Below, piece by piece: positions 25,642 through 34,573 of a stretch of 64,000 bases of DNA (positions within the stretch are counted from its first letter, which is position 1; each line of letters starts with the position of its first letter). A program made the position numbers and the translations under genes. The DNA is from Bacteroidota bacterium. Its GTDB lineage: Bacteria > Bacteroidota > Bacteroidia > B-17B0 > Aurantibacillaceae. The stretch is from the NCBI GenBank assembly GCA_025362395.1, contig JANYGK010000110.1:1-64000 (forward strand), read 5' to 3'. The notes under the pieces were generated by a model. That model did no database searches and was not told where the DNA came from. It worked only from the letters and a program-made list of their open reading frames with translations.

Positions 25642-26715
25642 TCACTTTAATTCATAAGCATAAGCAATTGATTTTATTTGTTTATTTTTACTATTAAAAG
25701 TTTTACCTGCAATTAAAAGTCCATCGCTGTTATATTCATTTTTGAAAGTGGACGCTACTTTGTTTTTATAATACATAATTGTTTCAATAATATTATTTTT
25801 AGCGTCGAACTTACTTTCTGAACGATACGTTTCTTTCCCCTTATTAAAAAATATATATTTTAAGGGTACGCCTGTTTCGGTGTTATAAAAAACATAATAT
25901 GTAGGCTGATCCTTTTTAAGATCAAAATATTTATAAGCAATGAGCTTGTTGTTTTTATTAAAATACTGAACCACTTTTGTTGACCGGTTCTTTATGTTTT
26001 CAATAATTATTTTTAATCTATTTCCTAAACTGTCCGTATCATACTTCACACATGTGTACACGCTGTCTTTACTTATTTTCCTGTTAACACCTATAGGGTT
26101 ACAATCAAATACTGTTTTTCTGTAAACTTTATTTTTATTGTTATAATAAGTGATTTTCTTTAACTGTTTATCCGGTTCATATTCGTAAACCTCTTTTGTT
26201 TTTAAATTAGGAACCGTATGCTTATAGCTTAAGCCTTCGTGAAGTAAAATCAGTGAACTGTCATACACATAAATATCCTTATACTTTAAGATCATATCCT
26301 TATCAAATAAGATATAAGAAGTAATTTTATCGCAGGCATTGTAATCAAAACCTGAAGTTTTAAATACACTATTATTTTTAAAGTAACTCACTTTCTTTTT
26401 GAGTTTCTTTCCCGGAGTCATATACTCTATGAGAAATCCCTTACTTTTAGTACTATTCTTCTTTTTCTCCTCAAGATAAGTGACCAATCTTCCCTCGGTA
26501 TCATAATTATATATATATCTTTTAGACCTTCCGTGTTCAGCAACAACAAGTTCTTTATAGTTGAAATTATATTGAAATATATTTTGAGCGTTTGCTTCAT
26601 CATAATACACAATCCAATTCGGATTAATTTGCCCACTAAAAAATTGGGCGCTATTATTTTTAAATAAAAAAAGCTGTAAAGCAAGCAATACTAATTTGGT
26701 GTAATATTTTATCAT
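25642..26715 (-). CDS. Secreted protein of unknown function with YD/MORN-like text repeats
   Basis: The protein of about 357 residues has a signal peptide if started at the ATG of MIKYYTKLVLLALQLFL (26713-26715). An upstream start at 26745 would put ten residues before it. The mature part is a chain of short beta-hairpin units of the form Y-x-x-DG/N-x-x-L (YDTEGRLVTY, YNKNNKLIAYKYF, YNSDGLLIAGKTF). These resemble the antitoxin-like YwqK/MORN or RHS-type repeats common in Bacteroidota exported proteins. No enzyme motif is visible. It is convergent with the SDR gene. Function unknown. Confidence 0.75.
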   Translation of the reverse strand: MIKYYTKLVLLALQLFLFKNNSAQFFSGQINPNWIVYYDEANAQNIFQYNFNYKELVVAEHGRSKRYIYNYDTEGRLVTYLEEKKKNSTKSKGFLIEYMTPGKKLKKKVSYFKNNSVFKTSGFDYNACDKITSYILFDKDMILKYKDIYVYDSSLILLHEGLSYKHTVPNLKTKEVYEYEPDKQLKKITYYNNKNKVYRKTVFDCNPIGVNRKISKDSVYTCVKYDTDSLGNRLKIIIENIKNRSTKVVQYFNKNNKLIAYKYFDLKKDQPTYYVFYNTETGVPLKYIFFNKGKETYRSESKFDAKNNIIETIMYYKNKVASTFKNEYNSDGLLIAGKTFNSKNKQIKSIAYAYELK

Positions 26716-26806
26716 AAAAAATTGTTTTGATACTATAATACGCAAATGTTAAAAAGTAACAAATAAGGTAAAATGTGAGCAATAGCGTATTTACAAGCCC
26801 CATAAA

Positions 26807-26841
26807 TTTGGTATAATCTCCGCTTTTTAATATTATATTTG
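26807..26841 (+). promoter_or_regulatory. Promoter of the nucleotidyltransferase-EnvC operon
   Basis: TTTG at 26807-26810 and TATATTTG at 26834-26841 match the Bacteroidota -33 and -7 elements with a 23-base spacer, at the long end of the accepted range. The -7 box ends 32 bases before the ATG at 26874. Confidence 0.5.
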
Positions 26842-26873
26842 TTTCTATTTTATTATAGAATACAACGCAATTT

Positions 26874-27884
26874 ATGAAGATAATTATACCAATGGCGGGC
26901 AAAGGAAAGCGCATGAGGCCTCATACCTTAACTGTTCCTAAACCTTTAATTAACATTGCAGGAAAACCAATAGTACAAAGGCTTGTAGAAGATATTACAA
27001 AAGTATGCGGCGAAAAAGTGGAAGAAATAGCTTTTATTATAGGTCCTGATTTTGGGAAGGAAGTAGAAGAAAACCTGATTAAAATAGCTAATGAACAGGG
27101 CGCTAAGGGCATTATTTTTTACCAGGAAAAAGCGCTTGGAACTGCTCATGCTATTATGTGCGCTAAAGATTCTATCAGCGGCAAAACTGTGGTGGCTTTC
27201 GCGGATACTTTATTTAAGGCCGATTTTATAATGGACACCAATCAGGAAGGTGTAATATGGGTTCAGGGAATTGAAGACCCGAGCCAGTTTGGCGTAGTAA
27301 AATTAAATGATGCCGGTGTGATTACTGATTTTGTAGAGAAACCTGCAACCTTTGTAAGCAACCTTGCCATAATAGGGATTTACTATTTTAAAGACGGTGA
27401 TAATCTAAAAAAAGAATTACAGTATTTATTGGATAATAACATTACAGAAAAAGGAGAATTTCAATTGACCAATGCTTTAGAAAATATGAGGCAAAAGGGC
27501 ATTGCTTTTACTCCCGGTAAAGTAACCGAGTGGTTGGACTGTGGAAATAAAGACGCAACCGTTTATACAAACCAACGGGTATTGGAATTTGACAAAGGAA
27601 AAGCAAGCCTGAAAGGAAAAAATATTGTAACAGAAAACAGCCTTATCATTGAGCCCTGTTTTATCGGCGATAACGTGGTTATTAAAAATTCGATTGTTGG
27701 CCCTCATGCTTCTATTGGCGCAGGGTGTAACATTAAAGATGTGATTTTAAAAAACAGTGTGATACAAGCTAACACAAAATTGAACTGCATAAATATTTCC
27801 AATAGTATGATTGGTGAAGGAGCGGATGTTAAAGGAAAAGCATTGGATATTAGCATGAGTGACTATACAGCCATCTCTATTTAA
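26874..27884 (+). CDS. Sugar-phosphate nucleotidyltransferase
   Basis: The 336-residue protein opens with the nucleotidyltransferase motif PMAGKGKRMRPHTLTVPKP (GxGxRMRP type). It has LGTAHAI and FADTLF motifs and an EKP region (FVEKPATF), and ends in a left-handed beta-helix-like tail with hexapeptide repeats (about 255-320). Such enzymes join a sugar-1-phosphate to NTP to make NDP-sugar for envelope glycans; sugar and nucleotide cannot be told here. In many Bacteroidota this gene leads the same series seen here: TPR lipoprotein, DUF4292, EnvC-like peptidase. That series often follows dut, which is not in this window. Confidence 0.87.
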   Translation: MKIIIPMAGKGKRMRPHTLTVPKPLINIAGKPIVQRLVEDITKVCGEKVEEIAFIIGPDFGKEVEENLIKIANEQGAKGIIFYQEKALGTAHAIMCAKDSISGKTVVAFADTLFKADFIMDTNQEGVIWVQGIEDPSQFGVVKLNDAGVITDFVEKPATFVSNLAIIGIYYFKDGDNLKKELQYLLDNNITEKGEFQLTNALENMRQKGIAFTPGKVTEWLDCGNKDATVYTNQRVLEFDKGKASLKGKNIVTENSLIIEPCFIGDNVVIKNSIVGPHASIGAGCNIKDVILKNSVIQANTKLNCINISNSMIGEGADVKGKALDISMSDYTAISI

Positions 27885-27913
27885 TTTTTTGGACGGCTTG
27901 TAAAACAACAAAA

Positions 27914-29665
27914 TTGAAACAAAATAAGTATATAATTTTTAATTTATTCCTGTGCTTAACGGTACTTGGCTTTTCCTGCAAATCATCGAAACAGGGCAGT
28001 AAAACGGCTTCAACCGATCCCAAAAAAGATAAAGGATTATCCACGGAAGCCCAAACAAAATTTGCTTACGACTTTATAAATGGTTGTAAAGAGCGTATGA
28101 AGGGAAATGTTGAGATCGCTGAAAATTTATTTAAAGAATGCCTAAAGATAAATCCTTCTTCCGCACCAACCAAATACGAACTGGGAAATATTTACCGTTT
28201 TAGCGCGCAGTATGATCTTGCTCTTAAATACGGTAAGGAATGCGCTGCTGCCGATCAAAAAAATGAATGGTACCAGCTTTTATATTTGGAATGCCTGCAC
28301 AGCAAACGTCTTTATGCACAGGCGGCCGATGTGTACAGCCGCTTAATTAAAAATTTTCCGGAAAGACCTGATTTTTATGAAGGCCTTGCAGCCGAATATA
28401 TGTATGGCGGCTTGTATGAAAAATCGTATAAAGCCTATGATGAGCTGGAAAAAAAATTCGGGCCGAGTGAAACATTCAGTTTAAATAAAATTAAATTACT
28501 CAAACAAATAAAAAAAACAAAAGAAGCAGAGGACGAATTAAAAAAACTGATCTCCTTTAATCCTTCTGAACCCCGTTATTATACCTACCTGGCAGAGTTT
28601 TACCAGGAAAACCGTCAAAACGATAAAGCCCTTGAAACTTATAAAAAAGCTTTAAAAGTTGATTCATTAAACCCGATGGTTCATTTGGCATTGGCAGATT
28701 ATTATAAATCATTAAACGACAAAGAAAATTTTTTCAGGGAAATGAAAATTGCTTTCGAAAATCCGGATTTGGAAGTAGATACTAAATATAAAATTTTGGG
28801 TTCTTACTATGAACTGTCAGAAAAAAACGAAGAATTTAAAAACCGGGCTTACGAACTTACCGCCATCATGCTAAAAGTTCATCCTATGTCTGCCGAATCA
28901 CATAGCATTTACGCCGAGTTTTTATACAGGGATAAAAAACAAAAAGAGGCGCGTGATGAATATGCAGTAGCGGTGAAATATGATAAGAGCCGGTTCGAAT
29001 CATGGAACCGGTTAATGTATCTTGATTCAGAAATTGGAGATTACAAATCTTTGGAAACCCACAGTAGCGAGGCCATTGAACTATTTCCAAACCAGGTATC
29101 GTCTTATTTTTTTAACGGCTATTCAAACATACAGATCAAAAATTACGAAAAAGCAGTTGAATCGTTAAGAGACGGCGTTGAGTTTGTATATTCCAATAAT
29201 CCTTTATTAATCGATTTTTATTCCAATTTAGGAACTGCTTATAATTATTTAAAAGAATATGATAAATCAGACAAAGCATTTGATGATGCTTTAAAAGTGG
29301 ACCCGGATAATACCGGTATCTTAAATAATTACGCTTATTTTTTATCTCTTCGGAAAAAAAACCTTGATAAAGCTGAAAAATATTCACGACGAAGTAATGA
29401 ATTATCGCCTAACAATCCTGTATTTATGGACACCTATGGTTGGATACTTTACCGACAGGAAAAATACATACAGGCCGAAGAATGGCTTGCCGGCGCTGTA
29501 AAATCTGCCGGAAAAAGAACGGCTATTTTAGAACATTACGGAGATGTTTTATATAAGCTTGGCAGAAAAGAAGAAGCTTTAAATTATTGGAAACAAACGA
29601 AAGAAGCAGGACAGGGCTCAGAATTTTTAGATAGAAAGATCAGCGACAAAAAATTATATGAATAG
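27914..29665 (+). CDS. TPR-repeat lipoprotein
   Basis: The 583-residue protein has a lipoprotein signal (LGFSC lipobox, Cys near residue 22) and about ten to twelve TPR or TPR-like repeats spanning about 45-560. Examples are ALETYKKALKVDSLNPMVHL and SDKAFDDALKVDPDN. TTG at 27914 is taken as start because it supplies the complete signal peptide (MKQNKYIIFNLFLCLTVLG) and no ATG does so. It likely sits at the periplasmic face of the outer membrane as a scaffold. It is second in the envelope operon, 29 bases after the nucleotidyltransferase. Confidence 0.88.
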   Translation: MKQNKYIIFNLFLCLTVLGFSCKSSKQGSKTASTDPKKDKGLSTEAQTKFAYDFINGCKERMKGNVEIAENLFKECLKINPSSAPTKYELGNIYRFSAQYDLALKYGKECAAADQKNEWYQLLYLECLHSKRLYAQAADVYSRLIKNFPERPDFYEGLAAEYMYGGLYEKSYKAYDELEKKFGPSETFSLNKIKLLKQIKKTKEAEDELKKLISFNPSEPRYYTYLAEFYQENRQNDKALETYKKALKVDSLNPMVHLALADYYKSLNDKENFFREMKIAFENPDLEVDTKYKILGSYYELSEKNEEFKNRAYELTAIMLKVHPMSAESHSIYAEFLYRDKKQKEARDEYAVAVKYDKSRFESWNRLMYLDSEIGDYKSLETHSSEAIELFPNQVSSYFFNGYSNIQIKNYEKAVESLRDGVEFVYSNNPLLIDFYSNLGTAYNYLKEYDKSDKAFDDALKVDPDNTGILNNYAYFLSLRKKNLDKAEKYSRRSNELSPNNPVFMDTYGWILYRQEKYIQAEEWLAGAVKSAGKRTAILEHYGDVLYKLGRKEEALNYWKQTKEAGQGSEFLDRKISDKKLYE

Positions 29666-29691
29666 TTTGTTGAAGCAACCAACCATTACTA

Positions 29692-30582
29692 ATGAACATA
29701 AAAAAACAATACATCCTTATTTCTCTCAGTATTTTTTTATTAGCACTAATTGTTATTTCGTGTAAAACAAAAAAACATACACAGCAAAATGCAACACCAA
29801 CTCAAACCGAAGACACCATACAAGGGAAGTGCAGGTTAATGTTTAAAACTTCTAAAACATTAACAAAAAACTTAAAACAAAAAGAATTGGTATATAAATG
29901 GATCAATGCTAAAGCCGATGTGCAAACGCTTATTGACGGCGAGGATCAGAATTTGGACATTCGTGTAAGAGGAAGAAAAGACAGTGCGATTTGGATACAG
30001 ATACAAGCTATAGGGTTAATAGATGTTGCCAAATTGCTGATTACGCGTGATACTGTAAAAATGGTGGTGTATATTAAAAAACAATATTTTGTCGGTGACT
30101 TTAATTATATAAATCAACTGCTTAACGCGGATCTGGATTTTGACCTTTTACAGGCGGCATTATTCGGAAACAGTGCCGATTTTGATGATGATGACTCTAA
30201 ATTAAAACCAACCGCCGACAGAGCTAATTGCCGTTATTTACTGAGTACTGAGCGCAAACGCAAGCTTAAGCGTATTACTTCCGGCCAGGATTCGTTAAAG
30301 CGCTCTTTACAAACAATGACACTTGACCCGGAAACATACAAAATCATTAATAATGATTTTACGGATGTTACCACCAACCGGAAATTCAGCGCTACATATT
30401 CAAAATTTACAGCCATTGATTCTGTTTTTGCACCGCACCATGTTGATATTGATATTAGCGCGGAGAAGAAAATTAACCTTAAAATTAACTATGTTCGCAT
30501 AGAAATTAATCAGCCGCAAAAAATGCCGTTGAACATACCGAAAAATTATGACCGACTTCCAATTAAAAAAGAAAAAAAATAA
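29692..30582 (+). CDS. DUF4292-family lipoprotein
   Basis: The 296-residue protein has a lipobox (VISC near residue 24). It shows the pattern of DUF4292: a beta-rich domain with IRVRGRKDSAIWIQIQA, then GLIDVAKLLITRDTVKM and a C-terminal VRIEINQPQKM strand. The layout recalls LolA/LolB-like folds that bind lipid acyl chains, which is an inference. It sits between the TPR lipoprotein and the EnvC-like gene, a neighbourhood kept in many Bacteroidota. Its last 35 bases overlap the next gene. Confidence 0.85.
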   Translation: MNIKKQYILISLSIFLLALIVISCKTKKHTQQNATPTQTEDTIQGKCRLMFKTSKTLTKNLKQKELVYKWINAKADVQTLIDGEDQNLDIRVRGRKDSAIWIQIQAIGLIDVAKLLITRDTVKMVVYIKKQYFVGDFNYINQLLNADLDFDLLQAALFGNSADFDDDDSKLKPTADRANCRYLLSTERKRKLKRITSGQDSLKRSLQTMTLDPETYKIINNDFTDVTTNRKFSATYSKFTAIDSVFAPHHVDIDISAEKKINLKINYVRIEINQPQKMPLNIPKNYDRLPIKKEKK

Positions 30583-31897
30583 TCTTATTTATTTAGGGCT
30601 ATGTTTCTTTTTTATGGGTTTAAACGCTTCAACGTTTACGGCACAAACTAAAACTGTATCACAAAAAGATCTTCAAGGCAAAAAAAACAAACTGAATGAT
30701 GACATCAAACAGCTTAATAATCAACTAAGCCAGACCAAGGCAAATAAAAAATCTCAGATCAATACAATCGTTGTGATCAATACTAAAATAAAGGTCCGAG
30801 AAGAGCTTATCAGCACTATAAACAGCGAGCTTGCAAGGATCAATACAAGTATTAAAAAAAATACCGGTGAGGTAAATTCACTTAAGCAAAATTTAGAAAA
30901 GCTGAAAGGCGAATACGCCAAGATGATCTACTTTGCGCAGCGGAACCGGGATTCTTATACTAAACTTATGTTTTTATTTGCTTCCGGCGATTTTAACCAA
31001 GCATACATCCGGCTTAAATATTTTCAGCAGTATACAGCGTTTCGTAAAAAACAAGCCAAAGAAATTGTGTCTACACAGCTCGTATTGGTTGATAAGTTAA
31101 AAGAGTTGGAAGGGCAGCGTCATGAAAAAAATGTATTGTTAGGAAATGAAAAAGACGAGAAAACACAATTAGACGGTGAAAAGCAACAACAGGAAATAGT
31201 ATTAAGTGAATTACAACAACAGGAAAAAGAATTAAAAGAAGAGCTTGAAAAGAAAAAAAGTGATGCCGAAAATTTACAGATCGCCATTAAAAAATTAATT
31301 GAAGCGGAGATAAAACGGAAGGTAGAGGAATCGGCCAAAATAGCTGCTGAAAAGGCCGCCAAAGCGGAAAAAGCAGAGAAAAATAAACTTAACAAAACAA
31401 AAACCAATAAAACAAAAACTGATACCAAAGTGTCCGATACAAAACCTACCGCGCCTGAGCTTACAGAAGAAGCGGAGGCCGTTGGAGCAGATTTCGCAAG
31501 CAGTCGGGGCAAGCTTCCGTGGCCTGTTACAAAGGGTGTAATATGTCAGCCTTATGGCGAATATGAGCATCCCGCCATTAAAGGTTTTATGATGAATAAC
31601 CAAGGCATTGATATTTGCGCCAATAAAGGCATGCAGGCCAGATCTATATTTGCGGGTGAAATAACCAGTATTGCTTTTTCGCCGACAGGCGGTAAACTAA
31701 TTATCATACGCCATGGCGAATACCTGACGGTTTATGGTAACCTTGGTGAAGTATTCGTAAAACAAGGTGATAAAGTGGGCATTAAGCAAAATATTGGTAT
31801 TATACTGGACGATGAAGGAAAAACAAGTATGAATTTCCAGATCTGGAAAGGCATGAAAACAATGGATCCCGGGGGATGGTTGTTTAACGCAAGGTAA
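30548..31897 (+). CDS. EnvC-like murein hydrolase activator with degenerate LytM (M23) domain
   Basis: The 449-residue protein has a signal peptide (residues about 8-34) and a long coiled coil (about 35-265) of the EnvC type. A Lys/Ala/Thr-rich linker leads to a LytM domain (about 318-449). The zinc ligands of active M23 peptidases are changed: the HxGxD motif reads NQGID and the HxH motif reads MNFQIW, while EYLTVYGNL keeps the fold. This matches EnvC, which has no peptidase activity and instead switches on amidases for daughter-cell separation. The ATG lies 35 bases inside the DUF4292 gene; it is kept because it gives the signal peptide. Confidence 0.87.
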   Translation: MTDFQLKKKKNNLIYLGLCFFFMGLNASTFTAQTKTVSQKDLQGKKNKLNDDIKQLNNQLSQTKANKKSQINTIVVINTKIKVREELISTINSELARINTSIKKNTGEVNSLKQNLEKLKGEYAKMIYFAQRNRDSYTKLMFLFASGDFNQAYIRLKYFQQYTAFRKKQAKEIVSTQLVLVDKLKELEGQRHEKNVLLGNEKDEKTQLDGEKQQQEIVLSELQQQEKELKEELEKKKSDAENLQIAIKKLIEAEIKRKVEESAKIAAEKAAKAEKAEKNKLNKTKTNKTKTDTKVSDTKPTAPELTEEAEAVGADFASSRGKLPWPVTKGVICQPYGEYEHPAIKGFMMNNQGIDICANKGMQARSIFAGEITSIAFSPTGGKLIIIRHGEYLTVYGNLGEVFVKQGDKVGIKQNIGIILDDEGKTSMNFQIWKGMKTMDPGGWLFNAR

Positions 31898-31903
31898 TTT
31901 TAA

Positions 31904-32395
31904 TTAATTCACCAATCCGGTTTCCTGATCGTTTCGAAAAGCACGCTTATCAATTTCTTTACCGGCCTCATCATAATAAATCCAAATACTGTCACGCATA
32001 TCCTGCTTAAACCAACCCTTGTAATGCGCTTTTCCGTTAGGATAATATACAATTGATTCGCCATTACGTTTTCCTTTATCGTAATAACAATCGCTCCACT
32101 TAATGCCGTTATCATAAAACGCCATCCATTGTCCGTGGCGTTTACCAAACCTGAAAAATCCGGTAAATTTAATAATCCCATTAGGGTATTTATCCACATA
32201 GTCGCCTGTATAATCCGCGTCAGGCGGTGTAATGGCGTATTGCGTATTTGGATTAACAGTTTCCGGTTTAGCTGTTGCCGCATTTACCGAATCTTCTTTT
32301 AAACGCTGCTCATTCTCTGTTTGGTTACTCTTACAGTCAGTCATTAATAAACTGATAACTACTAAAGAAATACCGGTGTAAATTATTTTGATCAT
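31904..32395 (-). CDS. MORN-repeat (YwqK-like) lipoprotein
   Basis: The 163-residue protein has an N-terminal hydrophobic signal with a likely lipidated Cys in MTDCKS. Four to five MORN-like units follow (GIIKFTGFFRFGKRHGQW, YDKGKRNGESIVYYPNGK, KGWFKQDMRDSIWIYYDEAG). YwqK-type MORN proteins are often annotated as antitoxins, but in Bacteroidota they are usually plain surface or periplasmic proteins. No toxin gene is adjacent. It begins 6 bases after the polyprenyl synthase stop, so the two form an operon. Confidence 0.82.
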   Translation of the reverse strand: MIKIIYTGISLVVISLLMTDCKSNQTENEQRLKEDSVNAATAKPETVNPNTQYAITPPDADYTGDYVDKYPNGIIKFTGFFRFGKRHGQWMAFYDNGIKWSDCYYDKGKRNGESIVYYPNGKAHYKGWFKQDMRDSIWIYYDEAGKEIDKRAFRNDQETGLVN

Positions 32396-32401
32396 AATAC
32401 T

Positions 32402-33376
32402 TTATTTTTTTCTTTCAATAGAATAATTTACAAGCTGTATTAAGCTTTGTTTGGAAGGACTTTCGGCAACACCGCTAAGTATTGATAAGGCTTTTTCTTT
32501 ATATTGATGCATCACGCCTTCCGCGTATTTAATACCGCCCTTTTCATATACAAAGCTTATTACTTCTGCCACTTTTTTAGGATCGTTATTATGATTTTTA
32601 ACGATGTTAATGATCTTACGTTTTTCTAACCACGTACAATTATTCAACGCGTAAATCAACGGTAAGGTCATCTTTTTTTCTTTAATATCAATGCCTGTAG
32701 GCTTGCCGATACTTGTATCATCGCCAAAATCAAACAGATCATCTTTTATTTGGAATGCGATGCCTGTATTGATCCCAAAGTCTTTAAACTGACTAATAAG
32801 AGCATCGTCTTTGCTAACCGATGCTACACCTGCCGCGCAACATGCCGCAATTAAAGTAGCCGTTTTTTTAGTAATAATCTCAAAATATACTGCTTCAGAA
32901 ATATCGAGCTTACGTGCTCTTTCTATTTGTAATAATTCACCTTCGCTCATTTCGCGAACCGCATTATTCGCAATTTTCAATAAATGAAAATCGTCATTAT
33001 CCAAGGCAAGTGAAAGACCATTGGTTAATAAAAAATCTCCTACTAAAACAGAAATTTTATTTTTCCATAAAGCATTTACACTAAAAAAACCACGTCGCTC
33101 ATTACTGTCATCCACGACATCATCATGTACCAAAGAAGCTGTATGTAATAATTCAATTAATGAAGCAGCCCTGTAAGTGCTTTCGTTAAACTCGCCGGCA
33201 CATTTAGCGCTTAAAAAAACAAACATGGGGCGAATTTGCTTGCCTTTACGCTTTACAATGTAAGTGGTAATCTTATCTAATAACGGCACATTACTTTTCA
33301 TAGATTGTTTGAATTTAATTTCAAACTCATCCATGTGCTTGCTAATAGGCGCCTTTATTTGATCAACAATATCCAC
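32402..33376 (-). CDS. Polyprenyl synthetase (trans-isoprenyl diphosphate synthase)
   Basis: The 324-residue protein carries both Asp-rich motifs of the family: the first (HDDVVDDSNERRG, about residue 84) and the second (IKDDLFDFGDD, about residue 211). It adds isopentenyl diphosphate units in trans to make the long side chain of menaquinone in the cytoplasm. Chain length cannot be fixed by eye. The start is GTG at 33374-33376, since the next in-frame ATG would remove the conserved N-terminal helix. It is the first gene of a pair with the MORN lipoprotein. Confidence 0.92.
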   Translation of the reverse strand: MDIVDQIKAPISKHMDEFEIKFKQSMKSNVPLLDKITTYIVKRKGKQIRPMFVFLSAKCAGEFNESTYRAASLIELLHTASLVHDDVVDDSNERRGFFSVNALWKNKISVLVGDFLLTNGLSLALDNDDFHLLKIANNAVREMSEGELLQIERARKLDISEAVYFEIITKKTATLIAACCAAGVASVSKDDALISQFKDFGINTGIAFQIKDDLFDFGDDTSIGKPTGIDIKEKKMTLPLIYALNNCTWLEKRKIINIVKNHNNDPKKVAEVISFVYEKGGIKYAEGVMHQYKEKALSILSGVAESPSKQSLIQLVNYSIERKK

Positions 33377-33388
33377 TAAAAAAGTATC

Positions 33389-33397
33389 GTAAATATA
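33389..33397 (-). promoter_or_regulatory. -7-like promoter box for the polyprenyl synthase gene
   Basis: On the minus strand TATATTTAC lies 12 bases before the GTG start. It is the same variant found at both sides of the pssA/MBOAT gap. No clear -33 element. Confidence 0.3.
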
Positions 33398-33440
33398 GGA
33401 TTAAATGAAGAAGTAAAAAAGCTTTAATTGTGCGGGTTTG

Positions 33441-34502
33441 TTACTTAAAAACAGGCTGAGCGGTTTTATTTTTATTAACGAGTTGGCCGCAAGCCGCGTC
33501 TATATCTTTACCCCTGCTCTTGCGTACATTTACAATAATACCTTTACTTTCCAGGTGCTTTACAAATGCTTCTAAACGCTCAGGCGTAGTTTGTTTAAAT
33601 TCGCCGTCATCAATAGGATTGTATTCTATAATATTTACTTTGGCAGTGGTTTTTTTGCAAAAATCAGCCAGCTCTCTTGCATCTTGTATCCCATCGTTAA
33701 AGTCTTTAAACACAATGTACTCAAAGGTGACACGCGATCCCGTTTTTTCGTAAAAATAATTCAGTGCTTCTTCTAAATTATGTAATGTATTAGTTTCATT
33801 AATGGGCATGATGTGATTTCTTTTTTCATCATTAGCCGCATGCAATGATAAGGCTAAATTAAATTTTACTTTATCATCGCCCAATTTCATGATCATTTTA
33901 GCAATGCCCGCTGTACTAACCGTAATGCGGCTCGGACTCATATTTAAGCCGTCAGGTGCTATGATCCTGTCAACAGAGCGAAGTGTTTCAGCATAATTCA
34001 ACAAGGGCTCGCCCATGCCCATATAAACAATATTGGTAAGCGCCTGGTTATATTTTGTTTCCGCTAAATTTTTTACCAAGGCCACCTGGTCATATATTTC
34101 ATCGGCATTTAAATTACGTAAGCGCTTTAATTTACCGGTAGCACAAAACTTACAGGTTAAGCTGCAGCCCACCTGCGATGAGATGCAGGCCGTCATGCGC
34201 GTTTTAGTGGGGATCAATACGCTTTCCACAACGTTACCGTCTGATAGTTTCATGGCGCATTTAATGGTTCGGTCGCTGCTTATTTGTATGTCACTAACGG
34301 CAACAGCGTTGATCACAAAGGTTTCTTTTAACCAGTCCCTTAAAGGTTTTGAAAGGTTTGACATATCATCAAAATTATGCGCGGTTTTTTTCCAAAGCCA
34401 TTCATAAATTTGTTTCGCACGAAACTTTGCTTCACCTTTCTCTTTTAGGATATCTGTGAGTTCCGCTTCGCTTAAGGCGCGGATGTCTTTTTTAAGGTGC
34501 AT
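33441..34502 (-). CDS. rlmN: Dual-specificity 23S rRNA/tRNA adenine C2-methyltransferase
   Basis: The 353-residue radical-SAM enzyme has the cluster motif CSLTCKFC (CxxxCxxC) after SSQVGC. It also has VYMGMGEPLLN, LSLHAANDEKRN and a C-terminal Cys in DAACGQLVN. The C-terminal Cys and the one near residue 118 form the methyl-transfer pair of RlmN. It methylates A2503 of 23S rRNA and A37 of some tRNAs, aiding translational accuracy. It stands alone; a -7 box abuts the start codon. Confidence 0.96.
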   Translation of the reverse strand: MHLKKDIRALSEAELTDILKEKGEAKFRAKQIYEWLWKKTAHNFDDMSNLSKPLRDWLKETFVINAVAVSDIQISSDRTIKCAMKLSDGNVVESVLIPTKTRMTACISSQVGCSLTCKFCATGKLKRLRNLNADEIYDQVALVKNLAETKYNQALTNIVYMGMGEPLLNYAETLRSVDRIIAPDGLNMSPSRITVSTAGIAKMIMKLGDDKVKFNLALSLHAANDEKRNHIMPINETNTLHNLEEALNYFYEKTGSRVTFEYIVFKDFNDGIQDARELADFCKKTTAKVNIIEYNPIDDGEFKQTTPERLEAFVKHLESKGIIVNVRKSRGKDIDAACGQLVNKNKTAQPVFK

Positions 34503-34507
34503 GTCCG

Positions 34508-34515
34508 CAAAGTTA
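34508..34515 (-). promoter_or_regulatory. -7 promoter box for rlmN
   Basis: On the minus strand TAACTTTG, an exact TAnnTTTG match, ends 5 bases before the rlmN ATG. The predicted transcript would begin at or a few bases before the start codon. No -33 TTG at normal distance. Confidence 0.42.
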
Positions 34516-34573
34516 TCTATAAATACGCAGTTTGATTTCCGGTTTATCTAAATAATAGTTATTAAATTTGAAA

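Noticed and set aside
31120-31512. 130-codon serine/phenylalanine-rich frame on the minus strand
   Set aside because: It is the complement of the Lys/Glu-rich coiled coil and Lys/Ala linker of the EnvC-like gene; low complexity, no context.
31904-32395. Antitoxin of a toxin-antitoxin pair (YwqK annotation)
   Set aside because: It has a lipoprotein signal and no adjacent toxin gene; the neighbour is polyprenyl synthase.
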